NCBI GenBank assembly: GCA_028869615.1
Contig: JAGWRQ010000089.1
Coordinates: 1 to 8,125 of the forward strand
Length of the DNA stretch: 8,125 bases
Direction of reading: 5' to 3'
Source: Candidatus Methylomirabilota bacterium
Lineage (GTDB): Bacteria; Methylomirabilota; Methylomirabilia; Methylomirabilales; Methylomirabilaceae
This document shows, piece after piece, positions 1 through 6,394 of the stretch. Within the stretch, counting starts at the first letter, position 1. Every line of letters starts with the position of its first letter. The position numbers and the translations under genes are program-made. The notes under the pieces are model-generated. The model saw only the letters and a program-made list of their open reading frames with translations, was not told where the DNA came from and searched no databases.

Positions 1-1
1 C

Positions 2-241
2 GGCTTTTTCGTGATGGTGAATCGCCGGCGCGCACTGACGCAGATCCTCGGCTTCTTGATGCTGGAGAACAGCATATTCCTGCTCGCGCTGCTGGCCACG
101 TATGGGGTGCCGTTCATCGTGGAAATGGGGGTGTTCCTCGATGTGCTGGTGGCCGTGCTGATCATGGAGGTCTTCATCTATCGCATCAAAGAGAATTTTG
201 AATCGATTGAGGTAGACCGGTTAGGGAGGCTCAAGGGGTGA
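2..241 (+). CDS. hyfE: Hydrogenase-4 component E-like membrane subunit (3' end only)
   Basis: Only the C-terminal 79 residues are in the window; the reading frame is open to the left edge, so the gene starts upstream. The segment has two hydrophobic stretches, the first around LENSIFLLALLATYG and the second around VFLDVLVAVLIMEVFIY, followed by a basic and acidic tail (RIKENFESIEVDRLGRLKG). The ENSIFL, FLDVLVAVL and NFESI-type tail elements match the end of HyfE, a small NuoK-related inner-membrane subunit of hydrogenase-4-like complexes. In such complexes it helps couple electron transfer to ion movement. The stop codon overlaps the start of the hyfF-like gene, and hyfE-hyfF-hyfG is the usual order in this family. 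The internal GTG/ATG codons at 11-16 are not the true start. Confidence 0.85.
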   Translation, partial: GFFVMVNRRRALTQILGFLMLENSIFLLALLATYGVPFIVEMGVFLDVLVAVLIMEVFIYRIKENFESIEVDRLGRLKG

Positions 242-1698
242 TGCTTGTCGCGCTGCTGCTCACGCCGCTGATCGCGGCAGCCCTCATGGTGTTGGTGCGT
301 CGACGGGTATGGCTCGAGCGTATCCACGCGCTCGCAGCCCTCAGCGGACTGGCTGCCGGCTTCATAGTTGCCGCGCGGGTGTGGCGGGGCGATGTGCCGA
401 CTGCGGTCGGGGGGCTGCTTCGCGCAGACGGGCTCTCGGCATTGATGGTCGTGGTGATCACCCTGTTGGGGGCGATTGCCGCGCTGTACGGGCTTGGCTA
501 TATCCGGGCAGAATATGACGACACCCATCTGGCTCGCGTACGCAGTTTCTTCGCGTTATTTCACGTCTTTATCTTTACCATGCTGCTGGCAGTCACGACG
601 GATAACCTTGGTATCATGTGGGTAGCGATTGAAGGGACGACATTAGCGACGGCCTTTCTGGTGAATCTGCATAACACGCCCAGGTCGCTGGAGGCAGCCT
701 ATAAATACCTCATCCTCTCCTCGGTGGGCATCGCCCTCGCCTTCATCGGTACGGCGCTTCTGTATTACGCCGGCGCCTCGCACGCTGGCGAGATTGCGGT
801 GAATTGGACCTCTCTTCGGGCCGCCGCGTCATCGCTCAATCCCCAGGTGGTTCGGCTCGCATTTGCCTTCATCCTTGTCGGCTACGGGACAAAGGCGGGC
901 TTGGCGCCGATGCATACCTGGCTGCCGGATGCCCACAGTGAGGCGCCCGCCCCGATCAGCGCACTGATGTCCGGTGTCCTGCTCAACGTAGGATTGTACG
1001 CGCTGATGCGTTTCAAGGTGGTGGCGGACATCGCGGTCGGCGCACACTTCGCCGGTTCCTGGCTTTTGGGCATCGGGCTGCTTTCGCTTGCAGTGGCCGC
1101 GGCCTTTCTCGTCGCCCCGCGTAATTACAAGCGCATGCTGGCCTACTCGAGCGTCGAACACGTCGGCGTCATCTGTATGGGATTAGGCTTCGGGGGCTAC
1201 TGGGGCGTACTGGGCGCGCTCCTGCATGTGATCAATCATGCGCTGTTAAAGTCGTTGTTGTTCATTCTGTCGGGAAATATCCTGCTGAAATATCAGACCA
1301 CCGATATCCGACGAGTGCGCGGGCTGTTGCGGGCATCGCCGTTGACAGCCGGCGCATTTGCAGCGGGGACGCTTGCGCTGTTGGGTCTCCCTCCTTTTGG
1401 GCTGTTCATGAGCGAGTTCCTTATCTTTCGTGCGGGCGTGGAGAGTGGACCCGTGTGGGTGGTGATCCTGGGGGCGGCGCTGCTCGCCGTCATATTCGCC
1501 GGCATGCTTGGCAGCGTGAACCAGATGCTCTACGGGGCGCCCCCCGATCATGTGAAACATGGGGATCTGCTCAGGTGGTCGCTGGCGCCGCTGGTGGTCA
1601 ATTTCGCCTTGCTGCTTGTGCTGGGGCTGACGTTCCCGCACGCGGTTGCTGAGGCCCTGGAACAGGCGCTCAGGGTGCTCGGGGTTCCCCGTGCCTGA
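238..1698 (+). CDS. hyfF: Hydrogenase-4 component F-like proton-pumping subunit (NuoL/M/N family)
   Basis: This 486-residue protein is hydrophobic throughout, with roughly 13-14 membrane helices, and belongs to the Mrp/NuoL/M/N antiporter-like family (proton-conducting membrane domain). Residues expected for the proton path are visible: Glu132 in the VAIEGTTLAT helix, Lys156 (AAYKYLILSS), Lys219 in YGTKAGLAPMHTWLPDAHSEAP-type signature, Lys298 (NYKRMLAYSS) and His334/Lys338 (NHALLKSLLF). The length is slightly under the E. coli HyfF of about 526 residues. It should sit in the cytoplasmic membrane and move H+ or Na+ when the peripheral arm is reduced or oxidised. The start is chosen as GTG 238, eight bases after GGAGG (225-229) and overlapping the upstream stop by four bases. 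ATG 241, one codon later with 11-base spacing, is equally possible. The end overlaps the next gene by eight bases. Confidence 0.92.
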   Translation: MMLVALLLTPLIAAALMVLVRRRVWLERIHALAALSGLAAGFIVAARVWRGDVPTAVGGLLRADGLSALMVVVITLLGAIAALYGLGYIRAEYDDTHLARVRSFFALFHVFIFTMLLAVTTDNLGIMWVAIEGTTLATAFLVNLHNTPRSLEAAYKYLILSSVGIALAFIGTALLYYAGASHAGEIAVNWTSLRAAASSLNPQVVRLAFAFILVGYGTKAGLAPMHTWLPDAHSEAPAPISALMSGVLLNVGLYALMRFKVVADIAVGAHFAGSWLLGIGLLSLAVAAAFLVAPRNYKRMLAYSSVEHVGVICMGLGFGGYWGVLGALLHVINHALLKSLLFILSGNILLKYQTTDIRRVRGLLRASPLTAGAFAAGTLALLGLPPFGLFMSEFLIFRAGVESGPVWVVILGAALLAVIFAGMLGSVNQMLYGAPPDHVKHGDLLRWSLAPLVVNFALLLVLGLTFPHAVAEALEQALRVLGVPRA

Positions 1699-3274
1699 TC
1701 TGAATGGTGTCGCCAGGCAGCTTCGCGCGACGACGCTGAAGCTGACCGACCTTCAGATGCGCCCTCCGCGGGAGGTGCGAGTGAGTGTCGAACGGGATGA
1801 GATACCCGCGTTTGCTGAGCATGTGCGTGACAGGTTTGGCGCCAAGCCTGAACTGATCGTAGCGGAAGATACACGCGCGGCGCGCGGGACTTTTACGTTA
1901 CGCTACCTCTTCGAACTCGAAGGCGTGGATCTGTTCATCGTCGCATCGGTAGCGGTTCCGGAGGATGACCGTCGATTCCCCTCGCTTGCGACGCGCTGGT
2001 ATCTGGCCAGCCGTTTCGAGCGCGAGATTCATGATCTGTTTGGCCTTGTACCGACCGGTCACCCCGACCTGCGCCGCCTGCCGTTACACCAGTTCTGGCC
2101 CACAGCGTATCATCCCCTGCTGAAGGATGCCTCGTCGCCTCCTGCATTTGCGGACGATGGCACGCCCTTCCCGTTTCGCCGCGTTGAGGGCGAGGGGATC
2201 CATGAGATTACCGTTGGCCCAGTGCATGCAAGCGTCATCGAGCCGGGCCATTTCCGATTCAGTGTCGAGGGCGAAACCATTGTCAATCTCGAGTCCCGGC
2301 TCTATTTCGTTCATAAAGGGATCGAGCGGCTATTTGAGACGGTCCCGCTCACCCGCGGGGTGGAACTGGCTGAAAGGATTTCCGGGGACAGCAGCGTGGC
2401 GCACGCGCTCGCGTTCTGCCAGGCGCTCGAATCGCTGACGGCACTACAGATCCCACCTCGCGCGGCCTATCTGCGTGTGGCGCTGCTTGAACTGGAACGG
2501 CTCTACAATCACATCGCGGATGTCGGCGCGATCTGCGCGGATACCGGCTTTGCGATTGCCAATGCCCACGCGATGCGCCTACGCGAAGACCTGCTCCGCT
2601 TGAATGCTCGATTGGTCGGCCATCGCTTACTTCGCGGGACGCTGATCGCGGGCGGCGTGACGCACGACTTCATGACGGAGCAGGTCACAGATGCGCGGGA
2701 GACGGTGAGGCGCGCGATGAACGACTTCGACGAAGTCGTAGAGATCGCGCTGAATAATGGTTTGGTGCTGGACCGCCTGCACGGAACAGGGCGTTTATCG
2801 AAAGCGACCGCGCGCGAGTTGCAGGTCGTTGGGCTTGCGGCACGTGCCAGCGGGATCGATCGGGATGCCAGGCGCGATCATCCCTTTGCGGCGTATGCGG
2901 ATGTGGCGCCGCATGTGCCGGTGTACAGCGAAGGCGACGTCTGGGCGCGCCTAATGGTGCGGGTAGAGGAGGCGCGAGAGGCCGCCAATCTCATCACACG
3001 TGCATTAGGCGGGCTCCCTGAGGGGAAGATCTCGGCGCCGCTGCCGGCGCTGCCGGTGGGCGCATGTGGGTTCGGTCTGGTCGAGGGATGGCGTGGTCCG
3101 ATCTGGCACTGGGTTGTTGCCGGTGAGGACAATCGGCTTGTGCGCGTGAAGATCAAAGATCCGTCATTCGCCAACTGGCCGGCGCTGCATTACGCTATTC
3201 TTAAAAACATCGTGCCCGATTTTCCGCTCATCAATAAGAGTTTCAACCTGTCATACGCGGGGAATGATTTGTAG
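1691..3274 (+). CDS. HyfG/HycE-like NuoC-NuoD fusion lacking NiFe ligands (Ehr-type large subunit)
   Basis: The protein has 527 residues. Residues about 1-150 form a NuoC (30 kDa)-like domain with the signature SRFEREIHDLFGLVPTGHPDLRRLP (about 107-131). Residues about 175-527 form a NuoD/hydrogenase large-subunit domain (EPGHFRFSVEGE, LYFVHKGIERL, GGVTHDF, GDVWARLMVRVEEARE, FANWPALHYAILKNIVPDFPLI). The domain order matches HyfG/HycE (about 555-569 residues). In true [NiFe] hydrogenases the first C-x2-C follows the KGIE helix; here the aligned site reads RISGDSSVAH (Ser231, Ser234). The second, near the C-terminus (DPCYSC in HycE), reads NLSYAG (Ser521, Gly524). All four metal ligands are absent, so Ni-Fe binding and H2 chemistry are not expected. 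The protein would be the peripheral-arm partner of the HyfE/F-like subunits. GTG 1691 overlaps the hyfF-like stop by eight bases; an in-frame extension to 1646 would lie inside hyfF. A NuoCD role in complex I is the alternative, but the hyfE/hyfF neighbours argue against it. Confidence 0.88.
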   Translation: MPDLNGVARQLRATTLKLTDLQMRPPREVRVSVERDEIPAFAEHVRDRFGAKPELIVAEDTRAARGTFTLRYLFELEGVDLFIVASVAVPEDDRRFPSLATRWYLASRFEREIHDLFGLVPTGHPDLRRLPLHQFWPTAYHPLLKDASSPPAFADDGTPFPFRRVEGEGIHEITVGPVHASVIEPGHFRFSVEGETIVNLESRLYFVHKGIERLFETVPLTRGVELAERISGDSSVAHALAFCQALESLTALQIPPRAAYLRVALLELERLYNHIADVGAICADTGFAIANAHAMRLREDLLRLNARLVGHRLLRGTLIAGGVTHDFMTEQVTDARETVRRAMNDFDEVVEIALNNGLVLDRLHGTGRLSKATARELQVVGLAARASGIDRDARRDHPFAAYADVAPHVPVYSEGDVWARLMVRVEEAREAANLITRALGGLPEGKISAPLPALPVGACGFGLVEGWRGPIWHWVVAGEDNRLVRVKIKDPSFANWPALHYAILKNIVPDFPLINKSFNLSYAGNDL

Positions 3275-3330
3275 GTCATCATAACCCACACCCTCTAGAC
3301 TCTCCGAATCCTGTCAGGTGGCCCCAGTCC

Positions 3331-3349
3331 GTTCCCATTCCCGTGGAAC
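3331..3349. repeat. Inverted repeat GTTCC / GGAAC
   Basis: The arms at 3331-3335 and 3345-3349 are perfect 5-base complements around a 9-base spacer. The role is unknown. A 5-base pair can arise by chance. Confidence 0.25.
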
Positions 3350-3352
3350 CTC

Positions 3353-3368
3353 CTCTACGCTGGTAGAG
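3353..3368. repeat. Perfect hairpin CTCTAC-GCTG-GTAGAG
   Basis: A 6-base stem with a 4-base loop lies about 80 bases after the hyfG-like stop. There is no following T-tract, so it is not a standard intrinsic terminator. It could act as a 3' end stabiliser or processing site of the upstream mRNA, or be an operator. The pairing is seen directly; the function is a guess. Confidence 0.4.
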
Positions 3369-3386
3369 AGAAGCCCGCTGAACCCC

Positions 3387-3418
3387 TATCGGCTTTACAA
3401 GCCCCAGTATTTCCGATA
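3387..3418. repeat. Nested inverted repeats around the candidate promoter
   Basis: The outer arms TATCGG (3387-3392) and CCGATA (3413-3418) are perfect complements 20 bases apart. Between them lies a second inverted repeat, GGCTT-TAC-AAGCC (3391-3403). The inner repeat covers the proposed -35 element and the right outer arm runs into the proposed -10 element, so a regulator bound here would control the kinase/regulator genes. This placement is suggestive, but no regulator can be named. Confidence 0.35.
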
Positions 3419-3422
3419 AGCT
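3394..3422 (+). promoter_or_regulatory. Candidate sigma-70-type promoter for the two-component operon
   Basis: TTTACA (3394-3399, five of six bases of the -35 consensus) is separated by exactly 17 bases from TAAGCT (3417-3422, three of six of the -10 consensus). Transcription would begin near 3429-3431, giving a leader of about 50 bases before the GTG start of the kinase gene. The spacing and -35 are good, but the -10 is poor, so this remains a candidate. Confidence 0.35.
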
Positions 3423-3435
3423 AAGCCGTTACATC

Positions 3436-3455
3436 GCAGCGTCAGGCGGCGCTGC
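3436..3455. repeat. Leader hairpin GCAGCG / CGCTGC
   Basis: Perfect 6-base GC-rich arms at 3436-3441 and 3450-3455 enclose an 8-base loop. If the proposed promoter is used, the hairpin would form in the 5' leader, ending ten bases before the ribosome binding site of the kinase gene. It could affect mRNA stability or translation. It is not a recognised riboswitch. Confidence 0.35.
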
Positions 3456-3465
3456 ACTAGGTCTT

Positions 3466-3471
3466 AGGAGG
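3466..3471 (+). promoter_or_regulatory. Ribosome binding site AGGAGG fixing the kinase GTG start
   Basis: A full-consensus AGGAGG lies eight bases upstream of GTG 3480 and supports that codon as the start of the histidine kinase gene. Confidence 0.85.
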
Positions 3472-3479
3472 GTCTGAAG

Positions 3480-4931
3480 GTGAAAGGGTTGTTCGATAGT
3501 CTTGGCTTGAGGGCGAAACTACTCCTGATGATGTTCTCGCTCCTGCTGCTGACGCTCGCCTCACTATTCGTGCTGTATTGGCACGCAGAGCGGATGCTCA
3601 TCGAACAGGTGGAGAAGCACACGATGGATCTGTCCACCGCCATTCAGATCAGCGTGGAACGCCTCACCTCCAGGGAGCGGACCAACGAGGCGCGCCTCCA
3701 GGACTATGTCGGCCGCCTGCAACAAAAAGGGGTTAAGGAGGTTTCCATCGTCAGTAATGAGCAAGAGGTGATCGCCAGCAGCAACCCGAAGCGGGTGGGC
3801 GCGACGATCGACCCCAGTCACCGGGACCTGTTCATCACCGCCAGACTGGGGGAGACGCTGAAGACCGAGCAAGGTCAAAAGACCTACAACCTACTTGTGC
3901 CGATCGTGGTGGGTAATCAGCGGATGGGCTACGCCCTGATCAGCATGGTGCTGGATGATTTTGCCCAAATTTCGCAACTTAACTTCATTAAACGGCTGAT
4001 TGCTACCGTGCTGGTCTTTGGCCTCGGGATAGTGGCTTCCCTCATTCTGTCCTGGAAGTACACCAGGCCGATCGACCAGGTGGTTCAGGCGGCGCGCCGG
4101 GTGGCCCAGGGCGATCTCGGGGACACCCTACCGGTTGAGGGTCACGATGAGATCGGTGAACTGACGGCCAGCTTCAACGATATGGTGCGGAAGCTCCGGG
4201 CGAACAAGGAACTGGAGAGTCGCTTGCATCAGGCCGAGCGCCTCTCCAGCATCGGCCAATTGGCCTCGGGTATCGCGCACGAGATCCGCAATCCGTTGAA
4301 CTTCATTAACCTGAGCATCGATCATCTCCAGAGCCGGTTTTCACCTACCGATCCCCGCTTACGGGAAGAGTTCACCTACTTGGTCTCGTGGGTGAAAAGC
4401 GAGATCCATCGCCTGAACACCATGATCACCAACTTCCTGACCTACGGCAAGCCGCTCAAGCTGCAGCCGCGCCCATGTGACCTGACCTCATTGCTCTACG
4501 ATGTGGTAAAGATGGCCAGCGGCAGGGCCGTAGAGCAGGGGATCGAGATCGATTGCGGCTCTCTGGATGCGTTGCCGATGGCGCTGGTGGACGCGGAGCA
4601 GATCAGGACCTGCTTCGTCAATGTGCTGGTGAACGCCTTTCAAGCCATGCCTTCCGGGGGGAAGCTGGCGATCACTGCCAGGCTGGTGAACGGGACGGGA
4701 AGCGGAGGGTGGATCGAGGTCCGCTTCCAAGATACCGGCTGCGGGATCGCCTCCGAAGACCTGCCGAAGGTGTTCGAGCCGTACTTCACCACGAAGGAGG
4801 TCGGGATCGGGTTGGGATTGGCCCTGACGAAGAAGATTGTCGAGGAGCATGGTGGCGCGATCGCCTTAGACAGCGTTCGCGACCATGGCACCGTGGTGAG
4901 CATCCGGCTGCCGGTGGAGGAGCAGACCTGA
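3480..4931 (+). CDS. Membrane sensor histidine kinase (HAMP-HisKA-HATPase), NtrB-like partner
   Basis: The 483-residue protein has a transmembrane helix at about 14-34, a periplasmic sensor region (about 35-168) resembling a Cache/PDC fold (EVIASSNPKRVGATID, then LLVPIVVGNQRMGYALISM), a second helix at about 172-193, and a HAMP linker (about 194-242). The HisKA helix carries the phospho-acceptor His267 in GIAHEIRNPLNF. The ATPase domain shows the N box (VNVLVNAFQAM, Asn381/Asn385), the G1 box DTGCGI (418-423), an F box (FEPYFTTKE) and the G2 box GIGLGLAL (442-449). It should autophosphorylate on His267 in response to an extracytoplasmic signal and pass phosphate to the response regulator encoded next. 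Translation is probably coupled, since its TGA overlaps the regulator's ATG by one base. The ligand cannot be told from sequence. Alternative names such as ZraS/HydH-like or AtoS-like would be guesses. Confidence 0.93.
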   Translation: MKGLFDSLGLRAKLLLMMFSLLLLTLASLFVLYWHAERMLIEQVEKHTMDLSTAIQISVERLTSRERTNEARLQDYVGRLQQKGVKEVSIVSNEQEVIASSNPKRVGATIDPSHRDLFITARLGETLKTEQGQKTYNLLVPIVVGNQRMGYALISMVLDDFAQISQLNFIKRLIATVLVFGLGIVASLILSWKYTRPIDQVVQAARRVAQGDLGDTLPVEGHDEIGELTASFNDMVRKLRANKELESRLHQAERLSSIGQLASGIAHEIRNPLNFINLSIDHLQSRFSPTDPRLREEFTYLVSWVKSEIHRLNTMITNFLTYGKPLKLQPRPCDLTSLLYDVVKMASGRAVEQGIEIDCGSLDALPMALVDAEQIRTCFVNVLVNAFQAMPSGGKLAITARLVNGTGSGGWIEVRFQDTGCGIASEDLPKVFEPYFTTKEVGIGLGLALTKKIVEEHGGAIALDSVRDHGTVVSIRLPVEEQT

Positions 4932-6373
4932 TGCGGGTGGGACGGATCCTGGTGGTGGACGACGAGGGTCCTCAGCGGGAGATCCTGCGGACCATCCTGT
5001 CGGCCGAAGGATATTCGGTCGAGACGGCATCAGGGGGGGGGGAAGCCGTCAGACGCTGCCGGGAGAAGCCGTTTGACCTGGTATTGACCGATCTTCGGAT
5101 GCCGGGGATCGATGGTCTCTCCCTGGTGGAGCGGCTGATCCGGGACGACCCTCCCACCCTGGTCATCCTGATGACCGCCTACGGCTCGCTGGATTCGGCT
5201 GAGCAGGCACTGAAGCGGGGCGCCTTCGACTATCTCACCAAGCCGCTGGAGCGGGAGGAACTGCTCCTAACGGTGAAAAGGGCCTTCGAGCGCATCCAAT
5301 TGAGCCAGGAGAATCGGTTGTTGCGACAGCAGGTAGAGGAGCGCTTTCGCATCGAAGGGATCGTGGGCAGCCACTTCCGGATGCAGGAGGTCTTCGAGAA
5401 GATCCGAAAGGTCTCAAGCAGCAACTCTACCGTGCTCCTCATCGGGGAGAGCGGAACCGGGAAAGAGCTGATCGCCAGGACCATCCATCGACAGAGCCTA
5501 CGCAGAGATCGCCCATTTATTGCCGTCAACTGCGCGGCCATCCCTGAGAGTCTGTTGGAGAGCGAGATCTTCGGCCACGAGCGGGGCGCATTTACAGGGG
5601 CGGTGGAGCGAAGGGCCGGCTGCTTTGAGCTGGCGGACGGCGGGACGATCTTCCTCGATGAGGTCGTCGAGATGCAGGTGTCGACTCAGGCAAAATTCCT
5701 GCGTGTCCTGCAAGGCGAGACATTCAGAAGGCTTGGGGGGAAACACGAGATCGGCGTCGACGTTCGCGTTATCGCCGCGACCAATCGGGATCCTGCCGAG
5801 GCGGTCAAAGATGGGCTCCTCCGGGAGGACCTGTTCTATCGGCTGAACGTCGTTTCTATTGTGATCCCGCCGCTCAGGGAGCGGAGCACCGACATCCCTC
5901 AGCTCGTCGAGCATTTCATCGCAAAGCACAGCGGGAGTACGGGAAAGCCGATCCAAGGGATCAGCAACGGGGCGATGCGGCTCCTGATGAACTACCAGTG
6001 GCCTGGCAATGTTCGGCAACTGGAGGCGGTGGTCGAACGGGCGATTCTGCTCTCCGAAGGACCGGAGATTCAGCATTATGATCTTCCTATTGAGGTGCGG
6101 TTCTTTGACCTCCCCGCCCAGCCTGTTGCCTCGAGCGCTCCCGGCGGCAAGTTCGCGATCGAGATTCCGGAGCAGGGGATCTCCTTTGAGGCGCTGGAGC
6201 GTGACTTGATCCTGCAGGCCATGGAGAAGTCCGATTGGGTGATCACCAAGGCGGCGCGTCTCCTGGGCTTGAGCTACCGGACACTGCAGTATCGTCTGGA
6301 GAAATTTCAGATCAAACGGGACACGAAGACCGCTCCCACAACTTTGGAGAGCGGATTGACTGAGCAGGCGTAA
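4931..6373 (+). CDS. NtrC-family sigma-54-dependent response regulator
   Basis: The 480-residue protein has three domains. The receiver (1-120) has the acidic pair Asp10/Asp11, phospho-acceptor Asp54 (LTDLRMPG), Thr82 (LMTAYG) and Lys104 (LTKPLE). A coiled-coil-like linker (about 121-140) follows. The AAA+ domain (about 143-375) has Walker A GESGTGKE (172-179), an intact sigma-54 contact loop GAFTGA (219-224), Walker B FLDE (241-244), sensor I AATNRD and sensor II WPGNVRQLE (358-366). The C-terminal Fis-type helix-turn-helix (about 421-460) contains ITKAARLLGLSYRTLQYRLEKF-type residues. It should oligomerise when phosphorylated and remodel sigma-54 RNA polymerase at target promoters. ATG 4931 is chosen because GGAGG lies ten bases upstream and it overlaps the kinase stop; a longer in-frame reading back to 4553 is a shadow of the kinase gene. 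Oddities are Val246 where many relatives have Gly after LDE(I/V), and a ten-G run in the receiver coding region. Confidence 0.94.
   Translation: MRVGRILVVDDEGPQREILRTILSAEGYSVETASGGGEAVRRCREKPFDLVLTDLRMPGIDGLSLVERLIRDDPPTLVILMTAYGSLDSAEQALKRGAFDYLTKPLEREELLLTVKRAFERIQLSQENRLLRQQVEERFRIEGIVGSHFRMQEVFEKIRKVSSSNSTVLLIGESGTGKELIARTIHRQSLRRDRPFIAVNCAAIPESLLESEIFGHERGAFTGAVERRAGCFELADGGTIFLDEVVEMQVSTQAKFLRVLQGETFRRLGGKHEIGVDVRVIAATNRDPAEAVKDGLLREDLFYRLNVVSIVIPPLRERSTDIPQLVEHFIAKHSGSTGKPIQGISNGAMRLLMNYQWPGNVRQLEAVVERAILLSEGPEIQHYDLPIEVRFFDLPAQPVASSAPGGKFAIEIPEQGISFEALERDLILQAMEKSDWVITKAARLLGLSYRTLQYRLEKFQIKRDTKTAPTTLESGLTEQA
5033..5042 (+). repeat. Ten-base G homopolymer inside the regulator gene
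   Basis: Ten consecutive G bases encode Gly35-Gly36-Gly37 and the first base of Glu38 in the receiver domain. The frame is intact here. Runs of this length are prone to slippage in replication and to miscalls in sequencing. Confidence 0.95.
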
Positions 6374-6380
6374 CGACAGA

Positions 6381-6388
6381 AAGGGGGG
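6381..6388 (+). promoter_or_regulatory. Ribosome binding site of the bS22-like gene
   Basis: The purine-rich AAGGGGGG sits six bases before GTG 6395. This supports translation of the 31-codon gene and its choice of start over GTG 6391, which lies in another frame. Confidence 0.6.
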
Positions 6389-6394
6389 ATGTGA

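Larger units (their letters stand above)
3275..3479. other. Intergenic region between the Hyf-like operon and the two-component genes
   Basis: This gap of 205 bases has no plausible coding sequence. It contains four short perfect inverted repeats (3331-3349, 3353-3368, 3391-3403, 3436-3455), a further IR pair at 3387-3392/3413-3418, a candidate promoter at 3394-3422 and a strong ribosome binding site at 3466-3471. No hairpin followed by a T-run is present, so no intrinsic terminator can be called for the upstream operon. No sigma-54 element with the GG-N10-GC spacing was found here on reading. Confidence 0.7.

Noticed and set aside
178..528. 116-codon open frame on the - strand
   Set aside because: It is antisense to the well-supported hyfE/hyfF-like genes, with no ribosome binding site or recognisable motif.
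1646..1690. Earlier start for the hyfG-like gene
   Set aside because: The extra 15 residues lie inside the hyfF-like gene and look unlike the family. GTG 1691 gives an eight-base overlap typical of coupled genes.
3104..3120. TGGCAC followed by TTGC, like a sigma-54 promoter
   Set aside because: The spacing is two bases too long: GG and GC are separated by 12 rather than 10 bases. It also lies inside the hyfG-like coding region.
3353..3368. Hairpin as intrinsic terminator of the Hyf-like operon
   Set aside because: The stem is only six base pairs and is followed by AGAAGCCC rather than a run of T, so it is listed only as an inverted repeat.
4553..4930. In-frame N-terminal extension of the response regulator
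   Set aside because: These 126 codons overlap the kinase ATPase domain and read as low-complexity Arg/Gly sequence. The receiver domain begins at ATG 4931 with a good ribosome binding site.
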